This document shows positions 29,820 to 37,703 of a DNA stretch of 52,031 nucleotides, piece after piece. The translations under genes were made by a program, and so were the position numbers. The DNA is from Legionella anisa (GTDB lineage Bacteria > Pseudomonadota > Gammaproteobacteria > Legionellales > Legionellaceae). Where the stretch lies: the NCBI RefSeq assembly GCF_001467525.1, contig NZ_LNXS01000027.1, forward strand, positions 1-52,031. The letters are read 5' to 3'. How positions within the stretch are numbered: position 1 is the stretch's first letter; the number at the start of each line of letters is the position of its first letter. Below the pieces are notes generated by a model. That model saw only the letters and a program-made list of their open reading frames with translations. It was not told the DNA's origin and ran no database searches.

Positions 29820-30644
29820 TTAAGAAAAAGAAGGTTTCATAAGCTTGCAATAACCAACAAAGGATTCTGGGTGGCTTGTGCTATCATCTGTTGGGAAATG
29901 GCATCGCATTGAGTCCAGCAAATCATGTTCTTTAAAATCAAACAATGATGCTTTAAAGCCTTCATGATTATAAAATCCTTTCGCTGCATGATTTGCATTG
30001 CGCGTATAAAGCTCCATCCCTGTTGCTTGAGGGTAGTGTTTTGCTATTTGCATTAATGAGTTTTTGCCCAAACCCAAATTATGAAATGCGGGTGATACAG
30101 TAACAAATCTCAGGTATACGTGACCGGATTTATAATTAAGCTCAGTCGCAAAAAAGGCAACCGGGTGATCTGAAAAACGTACAATAAGATAATCAATTTT
30201 TTTAGAACCAGAGTGAATTTTTTTGTGTTCTTGATCAAAATCTTCTTCAAAATAATGTTGCAGCATAATAAGCTTGATAATATATTGCCGCGCTTTTGCT
30301 GCATTTTCATTTTCAAATAAATCATCAAAATGTTCTTTTATAAGATTAGACTCTTCGAGTAAAGGGTTTTTTTCATGGCTCAAATACTTTGTTAATGGTT
30401 TTATCACATTTTCCAATAAGTCTTGATAACCATTTTGGGCATGTTTGTTAAAGAAGTCTTTTGCATGCTGATAAACTTCACTACCAAACTGCAATTCTTC
30501 AACAGTACGCTTACAATAGGAAGATATGTAGGCAGCTACAAAATTTTTACGAATTTTTGGCCAATCATTCTCCTTAGCTGCATTCCATTCAAAATGAAAA
30601 CTATTAAAAAATTGCATTTTAGTGCGCATACTGAGTAGTCTCAT
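29820..30644 (-). CDS. GNAT-family N-acetyltransferase with N-terminal extension
   Basis: 274 residues from the ATG at 30644; a TTG at 30683 and internal ATGs at 30626 and 30614 are alternatives. Residues about 150-250 form the GNAT core: motif A, LRFVTVSPAFHNLGLGKNSLM, has the acetyl-CoA loop (NLGLGK), and motif B, ELYTRNANHAAKGFYNHEGF, is typical. The first 140 residues are helical and not recognised. The substrate is unknown. It sits among orphan genes, so a host-directed role is possible but unproven. Confidence 0.72.
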   Translation of the reverse strand: MRLLSMRTKMQFFNSFHFEWNAAKENDWPKIRKNFVAAYISSYCKRTVEELQFGSEVYQHAKDFFNKHAQNGYQDLLENVIKPLTKYLSHEKNPLLEESNLIKEHFDDLFENENAAKARQYIIKLIMLQHYFEEDFDQEHKKIHSGSKKIDYLIVRFSDHPVAFFATELNYKSGHVYLRFVTVSPAFHNLGLGKNSLMQIAKHYPQATGMELYTRNANHAAKGFYNHEGFKASLFDFKEHDLLDSMRCHFPTDDSTSHPESFVGYCKLMKPSFS

Positions 30645-30884
30645 GTAAAAATGGGTTGCATTATTATAGAAGTACGATAACAAATAGCCAATATCCTTAT
30701 AATAAATATTCCATTAGAGTATTTTAGACTGAGAATCCGTCTGAGTATCAGGGGTGAATCGGATTTATATTCTTTAATAACAGCTATTTTAAAAAACAAT
30801 TTAAGCGCATACGGGTATTTTGTGGAGGTTACTATAATCAACTGATTTTTTTCCTCTGAGGAATGCATAATAAATGCAGCCTGC

Positions 30885-31922
30885 TTATTCCATTTGGTCC
30901 CTGGATTGTAATAAATCCTGTAAAGGTTGGGGTAATATCAAGCGAATCTTATGTGTTAGTTGTGCTTCATTTTTTTGCCAAAGGATACCTAAATAAATAA
31001 TACCAAAGCCGATAACCGTCAAGGCAACAGGGAATAAGTAGCTGAGTTTAAATACCTTGAATGCCAAATATCCCAAGTAGTAACAACTGCCTAAAGCTCC
31101 AAATAATACAAACACTTTTCTGTTTAAAATAACTCCAATCAAGATCATTAACAGATTGATACACAGATAGATAAATTTAGAAAGCTCATTATCCGAGTGT
31201 TGCGCACTAAGTCCTCCCCAAAAAGTTATAACTCCAAATATATAAAGCCAGAAAGCAAAGTCTGCTGAATTTCTTGACCGAACATCCACCCAAAAAGCAA
31301 TTAATACGGTAATTATGCCGAAATACATAGAAACCATGGCGCCTAGCTCATAGGTATAGTTTTCAGGATCAAGCATGGAAGTAAGATCCATAGACATGTA
31401 CCAGAGGGTAACGGCAATCGGCATAATCATAAAGGGGTAGCGATAGATCCAAGCCATTATAATTCCAACTATAAGCGTCCCCATCTCCATGTAGAACCAG
31501 TTCCATTTGATATAGACATGGTAGTCATGGTACACGCTATTATCTGGCCACCAACCCATGCCTTGCTGTAATCCATAAATAGCTAGTGGAGTAAGGCAGA
31601 TTACAAAGGTGGCACATATTCCGGCGGGTATTTTATAACCGATATCATATAATTTATGAGTCAGTGCAACACCCAGAATGGCATAGCACACTGAGAGAAA
31701 TAAAATCCCCCAGCCTCCATACATTTCCCACCCCAAATTCATAAATAATGTCATGGCACCTATAGCAATAAGTCCACCAAAATAATACAGAACGTTCGTA
31801 AGATTAAATCCGGGACTTTGTTCGGGAAGATTTTTTATGAATTCAATTAAATCATTCGCTTGTTTTTCTGTAATGATTTTAGCTTCAATGGCTTTACTCA
31901 TCATATTCCGGGAAATTTTCAT
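30885..31922 (-). CDS. Multi-pass membrane protein, DUF2157-like
   Basis: 345 residues from ATG 31922, which has GGAG 7 nt upstream; the frame continues to 31988. The cytosolic N-terminus (ISRNMMSKAIEAKIITEKQANDLIEFI) resembles the start of DUF2157 proteins. About nine or ten membrane segments follow, starting at NVLYYFGGLIAIGAMTLFM. A Trp/Tyr-rich loop (GMGWWPDNSVYHDYHVYIKWNW) faces one side. Function unknown. The family assignment is tentative. Confidence 0.65.
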   Translation of the reverse strand: MKISRNMMSKAIEAKIITEKQANDLIEFIKNLPEQSPGFNLTNVLYYFGGLIAIGAMTLFMNLGWEMYGGWGILFLSVCYAILGVALTHKLYDIGYKIPAGICATFVICLTPLAIYGLQQGMGWWPDNSVYHDYHVYIKWNWFYMEMGTLIVGIIMAWIYRYPFMIMPIAVTLWYMSMDLTSMLDPENYTYELGAMVSMYFGIITVLIAFWVDVRSRNSADFAFWLYIFGVITFWGGLSAQHSDNELSKFIYLCINLLMILIGVILNRKVFVLFGALGSCYYLGYLAFKVFKLSYLFPVALTVIGFGIIYLGILWQKNEAQLTHKIRLILPQPLQDLLQSRDQME

Positions 31923-32049
31923 CAAATCTCTCCATGAGATGCGGAATTCTTTTCCAGTAATAAGATTATAGCTTAGACTCAAGAACAAATGCGCAAAACG
32001 TACGTAAATAGTCCTGCTGCCAGTGTAGCTTTCTTTTGGCTTCAGGAAT

Positions 32050-32679
32050 TCATTTTACTTTAGTATATTTAAAACTACTGTCTTTTATTTTATCATTTAA
32101 TTGAACCACCGCTTTCTCTCTATTCTTTGGAAGAACTCTTTTGGTGGCTGCTAAAGAGATATGGGGAGTATAATTTTCTGGAATAATATCTGCATACATT
32201 TTGAAATTTGTATGATAATCCTGGTTATATTTTTTAAGTAATAAAGTCAATTTCAAATTAATATTTTTTAACTCAGCTTTAGTTGATTCCTCCGGGAACA
32301 ATACAATCGCATTGCGAGTACATTTTTTATTGTTTGGTGTCGGCTTAGGGCATGATGGTGATACTTGATAAATACCCGATTCTCCAAAAAAATAGTCTAT
32401 AGGTGATTCAGCTTTTAACTCATCTTTCATCATCTTTTCTAAGTTTTTATCACTTTTTCCGTTTACAATCCATCCGAGCGTAACATGATAGTTAGGCATG
32501 TTTTTTTTATTTGTATAGTTATCTTTTCCAATAACTGATTCCTTTACAAACTGATCATAAATTTTTGTTTTATCAGTTGGATTAACACGCAGTAGCAAAA
32601 CAAGATCTGTTGGTTTTGCTGCAAAAGATAGAGAAAAATACATTAAAGAAAAAAGAGTGGTAATTAATTGTTTTTTCAT
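32050..32679 (-). CDS. Exported 2H phosphoesterase-like protein
   Basis: 209 residues with a signal peptide (MKKQLITTLFSLMYFSLSFA, cleavage near Ala20-Ala21). The mature part carries two His-x-Thr/Ser motifs about 108 residues apart: His65-Val-Thr67 in NYHVTLGWI and His173-Ile-Ser175 in YTPHISLA. This is the active-site signature of 2H phosphoesterases (LigT, cyclic phosphodiesterases), which cleave or ligate cyclic phosphates of RNA or nucleotides. Known bacterial members are mostly cytosolic, so an exported form is unusual. Two cysteines (CPKPTPNNKKC) may form a disulfide. The family call rests on motifs, not on alignment. Confidence 0.62.
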   Translation of the reverse strand: MKKQLITTLFSLMYFSLSFAAKPTDLVLLLRVNPTDKTKIYDQFVKESVIGKDNYTNKKNMPNYHVTLGWIVNGKSDKNLEKMMKDELKAESPIDYFFGESGIYQVSPSCPKPTPNNKKCTRNAIVLFPEESTKAELKNINLKLTLLLKKYNQDYHTNFKMYADIIPENYTPHISLAATKRVLPKNREKAVVQLNDKIKDSSFKYTKVK

Positions 32680-33058
32680 AATTGACGCCTAATAATATTC
32701 ATTAGACTATATCAATTCAATATTAATTAATTCTTAATTAGCCTTAGTAATTAATGAACATAGGTGTGAAACACACGAAAATGAGAGCTTCCAATCTCAG
32801 TATAACCAGATTTAGATATAGCCATGCATTATTAGTAGTTAGGAGAATTATCTGATAGTGACGGGCTTTTTCATCGGATTGCTTTATTTGTCACAAAATT
32901 ATTGACTAATTCAAAAAGAAATCTATTACTTTATAAAAGATCATTTATTTCAGATTTTATCAGTCTGATTATGAGAAATTAGATGGTAAAGTGACATTTT
33001 TAAATCAATGTAATACAAGAAACTACTTTTTTCTTTTCTAACAGCAAAAGGAGAATAA
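32680..33058. other. AT-rich intergenic region between divergent genes
   Basis: 379 nt separating the exported 2H protein (leftward) from the lipid kinase gene (rightward). No gene, repeat or structured element was recognised; promoters for both directions are expected here. Confidence 0.5.
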
Positions 33059-33922
33059 ATGGATGCAATTGCTGTTATTATAAATAAAATGGCTAAAAAT
33101 TCCGCTAATGCCATACTCTATTTAGATGGTTTAAAAAGTGCGAATATTTCTTATATTCTCTATGAGACTATACCAAAAAATTTGCCGGCAACGATAAAGA
33201 AATGTATTGAAAAACATAAAATTATATTGGTTGGGGGAGGAGATGGGACGATACGAACCGCAGCTCATTATTGCGCCTATACTTCAGTAATTTTAGGGGT
33301 AATTCCCTTGGGAACTCTTAACCATTTTGCTAAGGAACTTGACTTACCTAGCGACGTTAAAGAAATAGTTGTTAGTTTAAAAAAATTTCATACAATTAAA
33401 ATCGACTTGGCTGCAGTCAATGATATTATTTTTATTAATAATTCTTCCATTGGATTTTATCCAAAATTTGCCGACAAACGAGATCAGTATACTAAGAGTT
33501 ATAATAAATGGTTAAGCTACATACCGGGGTTTATAAAGAGTTTTAAAAAACATCCGGCCTTTACTTTAACTGTAAAAAGCAAGAGTCTGGATTTATCGTT
33601 ACACACTTCTTTTTTGATGGTCAGTAATAATGTATATTCTTATCAGTTTCCAGCAACAATTAAAAGAGAGAACTTTCAAAAAGCATTGCTCGGACTTTAT
33701 TACTTTAAAGAGGGAAAAATACAACTATTTAAAATAATCCAAAGTATATTTTACAATAAAAATCTCTTTGAAAAATTTCAATCAAAACATCCTATTGAAA
33801 TCCATTTTAATAATGAGAAAGAAATTAAAATTTCTGTAGATGGCGATACCATCAAAACAAAAACTCCATTGCATTATCGAACATTGTCTCGCTCTTTAAC
33901 TCTTTTGAAGAGTTCATCATGA
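33059..33922 (+). CDS. Diacylglycerol/lipid kinase-like protein
   Basis: 287-residue DAGK catalytic-domain protein (YegS/LCB5 type). The nucleotide-binding GGGDGTIRTA lies at 59-68, and the following GVIPLGTLNHFAKELDLP is the conserved second motif, where the family usually has GT(x)NDFA. The C-terminal beta-sandwich ends with the HYRTLSRSLTLL strand. Likely phosphorylates a lipid such as diacylglycerol or a sphingoid base; several Legionella effectors act on host lipids, but no secretion evidence is visible here. AAGGAG lies 5 nt before the ATG. It overlaps the metallophosphoesterase gene by 4 nt, so the pair is translationally coupled. Confidence 0.82.
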   Translation: MDAIAVIINKMAKNSANAILYLDGLKSANISYILYETIPKNLPATIKKCIEKHKIILVGGGDGTIRTAAHYCAYTSVILGVIPLGTLNHFAKELDLPSDVKEIVVSLKKFHTIKIDLAAVNDIIFINNSSIGFYPKFADKRDQYTKSYNKWLSYIPGFIKSFKKHPAFTLTVKSKSLDLSLHTSFLMVSNNVYSYQFPATIKRENFQKALLGLYYFKEGKIQLFKIIQSIFYNKNLFEKFQSKHPIEIHFNNEKEIKISVDGDTIKTKTPLHYRTLSRSLTLLKSSS

Positions 33923-34710
33923 AAATAATACACATTTCCGATCTTCATTTTGGCATGCACAACCCTATGATTATTGAATCGCTTCTGGAAGACCTAAACT
34001 TATTGAAACCCGATGTTATTATTATATCTGGTGACTTAACACAAAGAGCTCAACCTAAGCAATATAAACAATTATTAGAATTCTTGCAGCACTTAACTAT
34101 GTCTCTGCTTATTGTTCCGGGCAATCATGATATTCCTTTCGATAATCCCATTGGCCGTTTTTTATACCCATTTAAACGCTACAACGACTACATTTCTGCT
34201 CAGCTGGAGGTAAGTTTTAATAATAAAGAAGTAAATATTCTGGGGGTTAATAGTGCCAATCCGTACCAGGTTAAAGATGGTAGGTTAAGTCAAAAGACAT
34301 TAGGGCGCATAAAAAATCATTTTTCATCTACTTCCAAGCAATTAAATATTTTATTTTTTCATCATCACCTTAAATATTTTTCAGGAATACATCATCCCTT
34401 AAATAATGCAGAAAAATTTATAAATTATTTAAAAGAAAGTCCTATTCATATTGTATGTACAGGTCATCTGCATTATGCCAATTTAACATTGATTACTAAA
34501 AATCAAGGAGATCAATGTGCATTACTACACGCTGGTTCAACATCTTGTTTACGAACTAAAGATGGAAAAAATAGTTATTATTCAATCAATACAAGTCAAT
34601 TGAAGTGCTCTATTGATTGGCGGGTTTTTGTTAATAATGCCTTTATATCCCATAAGATTTATGAACTCGATTTTAATCCTATGGCGAAAGTAGATTCGTT
34701 GAGGAGTTGA
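33919..34710 (+). CDS. Calcineurin-like metallophosphoesterase
   Basis: 263 residues with the full metallophosphoesterase signature: Asp8-x-His10 in HISDLHFG, Asp39 in SGDLTQRA, Asn69-His70 in VPGNHDIPF, then FFHHHLKY and CTGHLHYANL. The motif set resembles CpdA-type cyclic-nucleotide phosphodiesterases and related enzymes. Start overlap (ATGA) with the lipid kinase gene suggests opposing or sequential steps on the same phospho-substrate. No signal peptide, so cytosolic or secreted without one. Confidence 0.82.
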   Translation: MKIIHISDLHFGMHNPMIIESLLEDLNLLKPDVIIISGDLTQRAQPKQYKQLLEFLQHLTMSLLIVPGNHDIPFDNPIGRFLYPFKRYNDYISAQLEVSFNNKEVNILGVNSANPYQVKDGRLSQKTLGRIKNHFSSTSKQLNILFFHHHLKYFSGIHHPLNNAEKFINYLKESPIHIVCTGHLHYANLTLITKNQGDQCALLHAGSTSCLRTKDGKNSYYSINTSQLKCSIDWRVFVNNAFISHKIYELDFNPMAKVDSLRS

Positions 34711-35014
34711 TAAACATTAGAGTATAGATGTTTTTGACACTGCTCAGCTACGCTATTTTCCAAAGTTAAATAAAATTAAAACGCCAGCAAGAACGCACCA
34801 CCTATCGAGCGTCCATCCCGACTCACTGCTTATCCAATTTATCCCGATATGTCAATACGTGTATTTCACGGATTTAACTTAAAGAGCAAATGAAGCACAA
34901 TTTGTCATTAACTTTGACGAATGGATAAATGCTTGTTCCAGCAATTCATTAGCCTGAGCGAGTCGAATTCAAGAAAGAGGAACCAGCCGCATTGAAGATG
35001 AGGAGAATCCATTA
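34711..35014. other. Intergenic region with remnant of a Sel1-type gene end
   Basis: 304 nt. The part at 34953-34977 is a 25-nt near-copy of the 3' end of the following Sel1 gene (36812-36836) and is probably a remnant of a lost paralogue. A weak promoter pair (TTGTCA with GATAAA about 16 nt later, near 34902) may serve the Sel1 gene. Confidence 0.5.
34953..34977 (+). repeat. Upstream direct repeat flanking the Sel1 gene
   Basis: CCTGAGCGAGTCGAATTCAA and the following five bases match 36812-36836 at 23 of 25 positions. In the downstream copy the sequence encodes PEPVEFKE near the C-terminus of the Sel1 protein. The upstream copy is in frame after a TAG and reads PERVEFKK, consistent with a decayed paralogue. 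Confidence 0.65.
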
Positions 35015-36859
35015 ATGTACGATCTAGCAACCCAAAAAGCCTTATTACTGATTAAAGAGGGAAATAACCTGGATGGTGTTTTAGCACTTTATGAAGCCTG
35101 GATATCAGGAAGCAACTCTGCCGAACTTTTTTTTAAAAAAGATGAACCGCTTGGCTCTATCCCATTGATGCAAAAGGTTCTTGAAGCCCGAACAACATCG
35201 TGCGATAGCACAGAAGATTTTAAATTAGGATTGTGCTATTTATCAGGTATTGGCATAGCCCAATCGGATGAGAAAGCACAGGAACTTTTTTCTATACTGG
35301 CAGGAAAGCATCATGCTCCAGCCCAAAACCTGCTAGGATGGATGTATATTGAAGGTCGTGCAGGCAAGGAATTAACTAAGGACGGGCGTGATGACAAAGC
35401 AGTTAAATTACACCTTCAAGCGGCAACAGCAGGATATGCTCCAGCCCAAAACCTGCTGGCATGGATGTATCAAAACAACCGTGCAGGCAAAGAATTAAGC
35501 CAGGATGAGCGTGATGACAAAGTAGTTAAATTATACCTTCAAGCGGCATCAGCAGGACTTGCTCCAGCCCAATACAACCTGGCATGGATGTATGAAGAAG
35601 GTCGTGCAGGCAAAGAGTTAACTCAGGATACGCGTGATGACAAAGCGGCTCAATTATACCTTCAAGCGGCAACAGCTGGAGATGCCACAGCCCAAAACAA
35701 CTTGGCATGGATGTATCTCGAAGGTCGTGCAGGCAAGGAATTAAGCCAGAATGAGCGTGATGACAAAGCGGTTCAATTATACCTTCAAGCGATAAGGGCA
35801 GAGCATGCGAGTGCAGCATGGAGCCTGGCTGTTTTCTATCAGAAAAGTAACTCCGACTTAGCCCTTAAATATTTCTCGATTGCTGCAATTTTATATCGAA
35901 CTGCGAATGTTGATGTCCAGCGGTGCATTACTAAAATACACAGATTTCCTGCATTGGCATTAAAAGACTATGCTTTGGCACGAATTCACCAGTTAGACAG
36001 CGAAGCCATAGCCAGGCAATGTGTGGCATTCAAGGAGCTAAAGCGCCCCTCCGATTGCTTGTTGTTTATCAATGAAGATCTAGAGCGCCTGGGTGATAAC
36101 ACTACCTATCTTCGGAGTGTTTTTGAGAAACTCAGCTCCTTTGCCAACGAATCGTCGGTCTTGTCACTGACCGAAAAGGCAGCGCTTGCAAAGTTGCTAT
36201 TAAAAATGATGACTCACTTATCTCAAGGCGACACCAGCACAGTGCTAACGGTAGAAGCACAATTAGAACCCATCCAACCCTATTGTACCTTACTCGTTAA
36301 ACATCAGCTCGAGCTATTTCTTCACTTTGATAACGAAGCCAAAGCTGACTTGGAGGCACTTGCCACCCAATTATTATCCTGCGTCATGCTATTAGATACC
36401 AGGCATCATCCTGAGTTCATCCATATGTTTGCCAAGTTACTTGCAGCCATTCCGGATGATTCTGCATTTTGGCAAGAAAACAATAATAATCTGATTCGCC
36501 TCTTGATTGCGGCATTTAGTAATGGGGAGCAACCAATGCTCATCAAAAAACAGTTTAGCCCTCCCCAATTTAAAGCCCTGCTCATGCATATTATCCAGGC
36601 ACCATTAGACGCTGCACTCGATGATGAACCCCCCGCTATCGATGAAGCGGGTCTGCAGATGATGAAGCAATACGGTGTTTCCATTGACATCCCTGCCATT
36701 ACAAAGCAAGTAATCCAACAGCAAACAACAAGGCCGGCAACAAGCCAAAGCACCTCGGTAACTACGTTAACGGCTACTTATCCAAAAACACTCCTGGGGC
36801 GGCGCCAATATCCTGAGCCAGTCGAATTCAAGGAAGGGAAAAAACCTCAATTCAAGTAG
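35015..36859 (+). CDS. Sel1-like repeat protein, possible effector
   Basis: 614-residue tetratricopeptide-related protein. Residues about 70-275 contain Sel1-like repeats. Four in a row have an identical 41-residue length (consensus A-GYAPAQNLLAWMY-EGRAGKEL then RDDKAVKLYLQAAT) and are encoded by a 123-nt repeat starting at 35315, 35438, 35561 and 35684. The rest is helical and of unknown fold. The C-terminus is basic (GRRQYPEPVEFKEGKKPQFK). Sel1 proteins such as EnhC and LpnE help Legionella interact with host cells, but those carry signal peptides and this one has none. A Dot/Icm effector role is therefore a guess. GGAG precedes the ATG by about 7 nt. Confidence 0.75.
   Translation: MYDLATQKALLLIKEGNNLDGVLALYEAWISGSNSAELFFKKDEPLGSIPLMQKVLEARTTSCDSTEDFKLGLCYLSGIGIAQSDEKAQELFSILAGKHHAPAQNLLGWMYIEGRAGKELTKDGRDDKAVKLHLQAATAGYAPAQNLLAWMYQNNRAGKELSQDERDDKVVKLYLQAASAGLAPAQYNLAWMYEEGRAGKELTQDTRDDKAAQLYLQAATAGDATAQNNLAWMYLEGRAGKELSQNERDDKAVQLYLQAIRAEHASAAWSLAVFYQKSNSDLALKYFSIAAILYRTANVDVQRCITKIHRFPALALKDYALARIHQLDSEAIARQCVAFKELKRPSDCLLFINEDLERLGDNTTYLRSVFEKLSSFANESSVLSLTEKAALAKLLLKMMTHLSQGDTSTVLTVEAQLEPIQPYCTLLVKHQLELFLHFDNEAKADLEALATQLLSCVMLLDTRHHPEFIHMFAKLLAAIPDDSAFWQENNNNLIRLLIAAFSNGEQPMLIKKQFSPPQFKALLMHIIQAPLDAALDDEPPAIDEAGLQMMKQYGVSIDIPAITKQVIQQQTTRPATSQSTSVTTLTATYPKTLLGRRQYPEPVEFKEGKKPQFK
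35315..35806 (+). repeat. 123-nt in-gene tandem repeat (four units)
   Basis: Measured offsets between the GCTCCAGCCCAA positions are exactly 123 nt for the first three units. The fourth unit has diverged at its start (GCCACAGCCCAA). Adjacent units are nearly identical at the DNA level, implying recent duplication. Confidence 0.85.
36812..36836 (+). repeat. Downstream direct repeat at the Sel1 gene 3' end
   Basis: Partner of the repeat at 34953-34977, 23 of 25 identical. It lies inside the last codons of the Sel1 gene. Confidence 0.65.
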
Positions 36860-36940
36860 GCTTTGTCGACAATCATCCGGGAGTGCCGAGGTGCCCTCGT
36901 AGTTATCGACAGCATCCATGCACGCTCGCTCACGCCACTG

Positions 36941-36961
36941 CCCCTTATTTTTTATAAGGGG
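36941..36961. terminator. Hairpin after the Sel1 gene
   Basis: CCCCTTAT and ATAAGGGG form a perfect 8-bp stem with a T5 loop, about 80 nt after the stop. No T-tract follows, so it may be a pausing or stability element and not a true terminator. Confidence 0.4.
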
Positions 36962-37130
36962 ATACTCTCTTGATTGCCATCATTAAAATTTTTTAACTTA
37001 CATTCCCGCAGCTTGTTCCATAGGTATCGACATAAATAGAAGTAATTAGCATTTAATATGCGATTTAACTAAAAAGATTGTATTGTAAATAGATTTGGAA
37101 GTTAGTTTAAGAAGACGTTATAAACAATTA

Positions 37131-37234
37131 GTTAGGTCGCATATGATAACAAGTGATTTACTGAGTCCAGGAGTTAAAAGTAGTTTAAAAAGTAACAAAG
37201 CGTTTAGCGAGACCCAAGTAGCCTGGGTTTTTTT
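37131..37234 (+). ncRNA. Candidate small RNA
   Basis: TTGGAA (37095-37100), an 18-nt spacer and TATAAA (37119-37124) form a plausible promoter. The stem ACCCA...TGGGT (37212-37227) followed by seven T residues forms a plausible terminator. The transcript would be about 100 nt. A 37-codon frame beginning at the ATG at 37143 (MITSDLLSPGVKSS) crosses it and runs through the terminator, which argues against a protein product. Prediction only. Confidence 0.3.
37212..37234 (+). terminator. Rho-independent terminator of the candidate small RNA
   Basis: ACCCAAG-TAG-CCTGGGT stem-loop with a TTTTTTT tail. No annotated gene ends just upstream. Confidence 0.5.
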
Positions 37235-37465
37235 AATAACGAGTGCTACGAGCTGAGCGAGTTGGCCAAACCGATGTTAGAGCATGGAATTAATCAGTCA
37301 GCAAATGACTGCTCTTATTTTATTGGATATAGCATTTTTTGGGGAAACCAGAATATTGTCTTTCTCTCAATCTGATTGAGGACACAAGTCTTTATACAGA
37401 ATCGCTTATACCACTGCAATCATAAAAAAAGGCTGTTAGAATTTATTTCAAATCAGGAGAAATAT

Positions 37466-37519
37466 ATGTGGACTAGGGATTTGTTTATTGATGATATCTC
37501 TGTTAGATTTTTACGCTGA
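37466..37519 (+). CDS. Possible 17-residue peptide or gene remnant
   Basis: ATG 37466 is preceded by AGGAG at good spacing (6 nt). The frame encodes MWTRDLFIDDISVRFLR and then stops. It could be a leader peptide for the acyltransferase gene 184 nt downstream, or the truncated start of a lost gene. No family can be assigned. Confidence 0.25.
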   Translation: MWTRDLFIDDISVRFLR

Positions 37520-37703
37520 TGTAGTTAGTGGATTTTTAATTTGTAACGCCCACATAAACGATTACTTTTTTTATTATTTTGCATCCTATTGGAGCCATGC
37601 AATTTTTCTAATAATTGATCTATCAATGATTTGAAAATTGGAATAATCTACTGCTAATTATGTGCACATGATGAAAGCACCTTGATTTTAAAAGGAAATT
37701 AAA

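Larger units (their letters stand above)
36860..37703. other. 844-nt intergenic region with hairpins and small signals
   Basis: No full gene. It holds a CCCCTTAT/ATAAGGGG hairpin (36941-36961), a candidate promoter-terminator unit (37095-37234), an imperfect hairpin around CAGTCAGCAAATGACTG (37295-37311) and a 17-codon frame with a strong ribosome binding site (37466-37519). The region may be a graveyard of a deleted gene. Confidence 0.5.

Noticed and set aside
30641..30868. 75-codon minus-strand frame between the GNAT and DUF2157-like genes
   Set aside because: No ribosome binding site, low-complexity AT-rich coding, and no recognisable feature.
35526..35819. 97-codon minus-strand frame inside the Sel1 gene
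   Set aside because: Antisense shadow of the 123-nt repeats; no start signal.
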